DNA of 64,000 nucleotides from Lyngbya sp. PCC 8106. GTDB taxonomy: Bacteria > Cyanobacteriota > Cyanobacteriia > Cyanobacteriales > Microcoleaceae. The stretch spans positions 62,001-126,000 of the forward strand of contig NZ_AAVU01000014.1 of NCBI RefSeq assembly GCF_000169095.1, given 5' to 3'. Below, one piece after another: positions 63,486-64,000 of this stretch (position 1 is the first letter of the stretch; each line of letters starts with the position of its first letter). The notes under the pieces are model-generated. The model had not been told where the DNA came from. It saw only the letters and a list, made by a program, of their open reading frames with translations, and searched no databases. The position numbers were made by a program, and so were the translations under genes.

Positions 63486-64000
63486 TTATTCAGGATTAAT
63501 CCGCATTAAAGCTTGACCATATTCAACAGGCGCACCATTTTCAACTAAAATTTCAACAATTTGACCGGAAACTTCCGATTCAATTTCATTCATCAACTTC
63601 ATCGCTTCAATAATACAAACCACCTGTCCGACAGTAACGCGATCGCTTTTTTCGACAAAAGGCACTTCGTCAGGACTAGGGGAACGATAGAAGGTTCCCA
63701 CCATCGGAGAAGTCACTTCTACCCATTTAGAACTATCAGACGACAGAGAAGTTGAGCCAACAGATGTTGATGTCCCGCTACTAGAGGATGTTGCTTTTTC
63801 AGATTGATGACTTCCTGATGTCGAAGCAACAGGAGACGATGCCAACTCCGAACGAGGAACCCCACCAGTTAGCATAGAATCGATTGGTGACAAAGAGTGA
63901 TCGCGCCAGGGAAGTTCCTTGCGAACCGTAAGTTCAAAATCGTCACTCTTTAGAGTTAGCTCAGAGATATTCGTTTTATCAATGTCAGCCAACAATTCAC
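63486..64000 (-). CDS. accB: Biotin carboxyl carrier protein of acetyl-CoA carboxylase (5' end outside window)
   Basis: AccB carries biotin between the carboxylase and transferase parts of acetyl-CoA carboxylase. The visible 171 residues run to the window edge in the same frame, beginning NCWLTLIK in other frames but ELLADIDKTNISELTLKS in this one; a TTG at 63995 is internal and the true start is beyond 64000. The order is an N-terminal domain (LKSDDFELTVRK), a Ser/Thr-rich linker (about 45-85) and a biotinyl domain with EAMKLMNEIESE, in which the Lys takes the biotin. All elements are present. Confidence 0.93.
   Translation of the reverse strand, partial: ELLADIDKTNISELTLKSDDFELTVRKELPWRDHSLSPIDSMLTGGVPRSELASSPVASTSGSHQSEKATSSSSGTSTSVGSTSLSSDSSKWVEVTSPMVGTFYRSPSPDEVPFVEKSDRVTVGQVVCIIEAMKLMNEIESEVSGQIVEILVENGAPVEYGQALMRINPE

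Noticed and set aside
1..64000. CRISPR arrays, tRNA, rRNA and tmRNA
   Set aside because: I looked for direct repeats with unique spacers and for TTCGAATCC-like tRNA arms in every gap and saw none; the tandem arrays present have no spacers.

Overview
The window is bacterial chromosome from a cyanobacterium, most likely a filamentous one of the Oscillatoriales type. The evidence is an apcE gene for the phycobilisome core-membrane linker, many HIP1 octamers (GCGATCGC), DevA/DevC-type exporter genes, KGK-domain and YlqD genes, a CSP41-like epimerase, a PEP-CTERM remnant, and several very large multidomain signalling proteins. No species is assigned. I found no rRNA, tRNA or CRISPR array. Both ends cut a gene: a histidine phosphatase on the left and accB on the right.

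Layout. 1-14.4 kb is mostly housekeeping. It holds a pseudo-dihydroorotase, an ethylene-receptor-type hybrid histidine kinase overlapping a REC-GAF-GGDEF diguanylate cyclase, signal peptidase I, a second dihydroorotase, acyl-ACP synthetase, YlqD, and the E2 subunit of pyruvate dehydrogenase. 14.4-22.8 kb carries small enzymes (GrpB-like, RibD/DHFR-like, quinone oxidoreductase, GNAT, phosphoribosyltransferase, formaldehyde/glutathione dehydrogenase, CSP41-like) and a pentapeptide-repeat membrane protein. 22.8-26.8 kb is a more fluid stretch: a KGK-domain gene, its broken tandem copy headed by the same palindrome, and a six-PAS diguanylate cyclase that looks foreign. 26.8-35 kb holds glycogen/trehalose genes (malQ divergent from a treS-maltokinase fusion), a methyltransferase and an M48 protease.

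35.4-42.3 kb is dominated by a 2038-residue kinase/ATPase/GAF/PAS/GGDEF/EAL protein, followed tail-to-tail by devA and, after a heptamer repeat, devC without devB. 44.4-51.5 kb is an AT-rich accessory island of small secreted proteins (SH3-like, ricin-type lectin, leucine-rich repeat, orphan) with several broken genes: an LRR gene stopped by one TGA, a frameshifted signal peptide, a PEP-CTERM tail, an IS1-type fragment and an unrecognised remnant. 51.8-64 kb returns to core genes: TagA-like glycosyltransferase, DUF1611 protein, two-domain PPK2, YdcF/ElyC-like protein, apcE, a methyltransferase, a GerMN protein and accB.

The strongest themes are second-messenger signalling and decay. Three GGDEF proteins occur within 36 kb, two of them with an intact inhibitory site and one fused to EAL. 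One of the three directly overlaps a kinase whose membrane sensor matches the plant ethylene receptor ETR1 residue for residue at the key sites. The island around 47-51.5 kb shows successive stages of gene loss.
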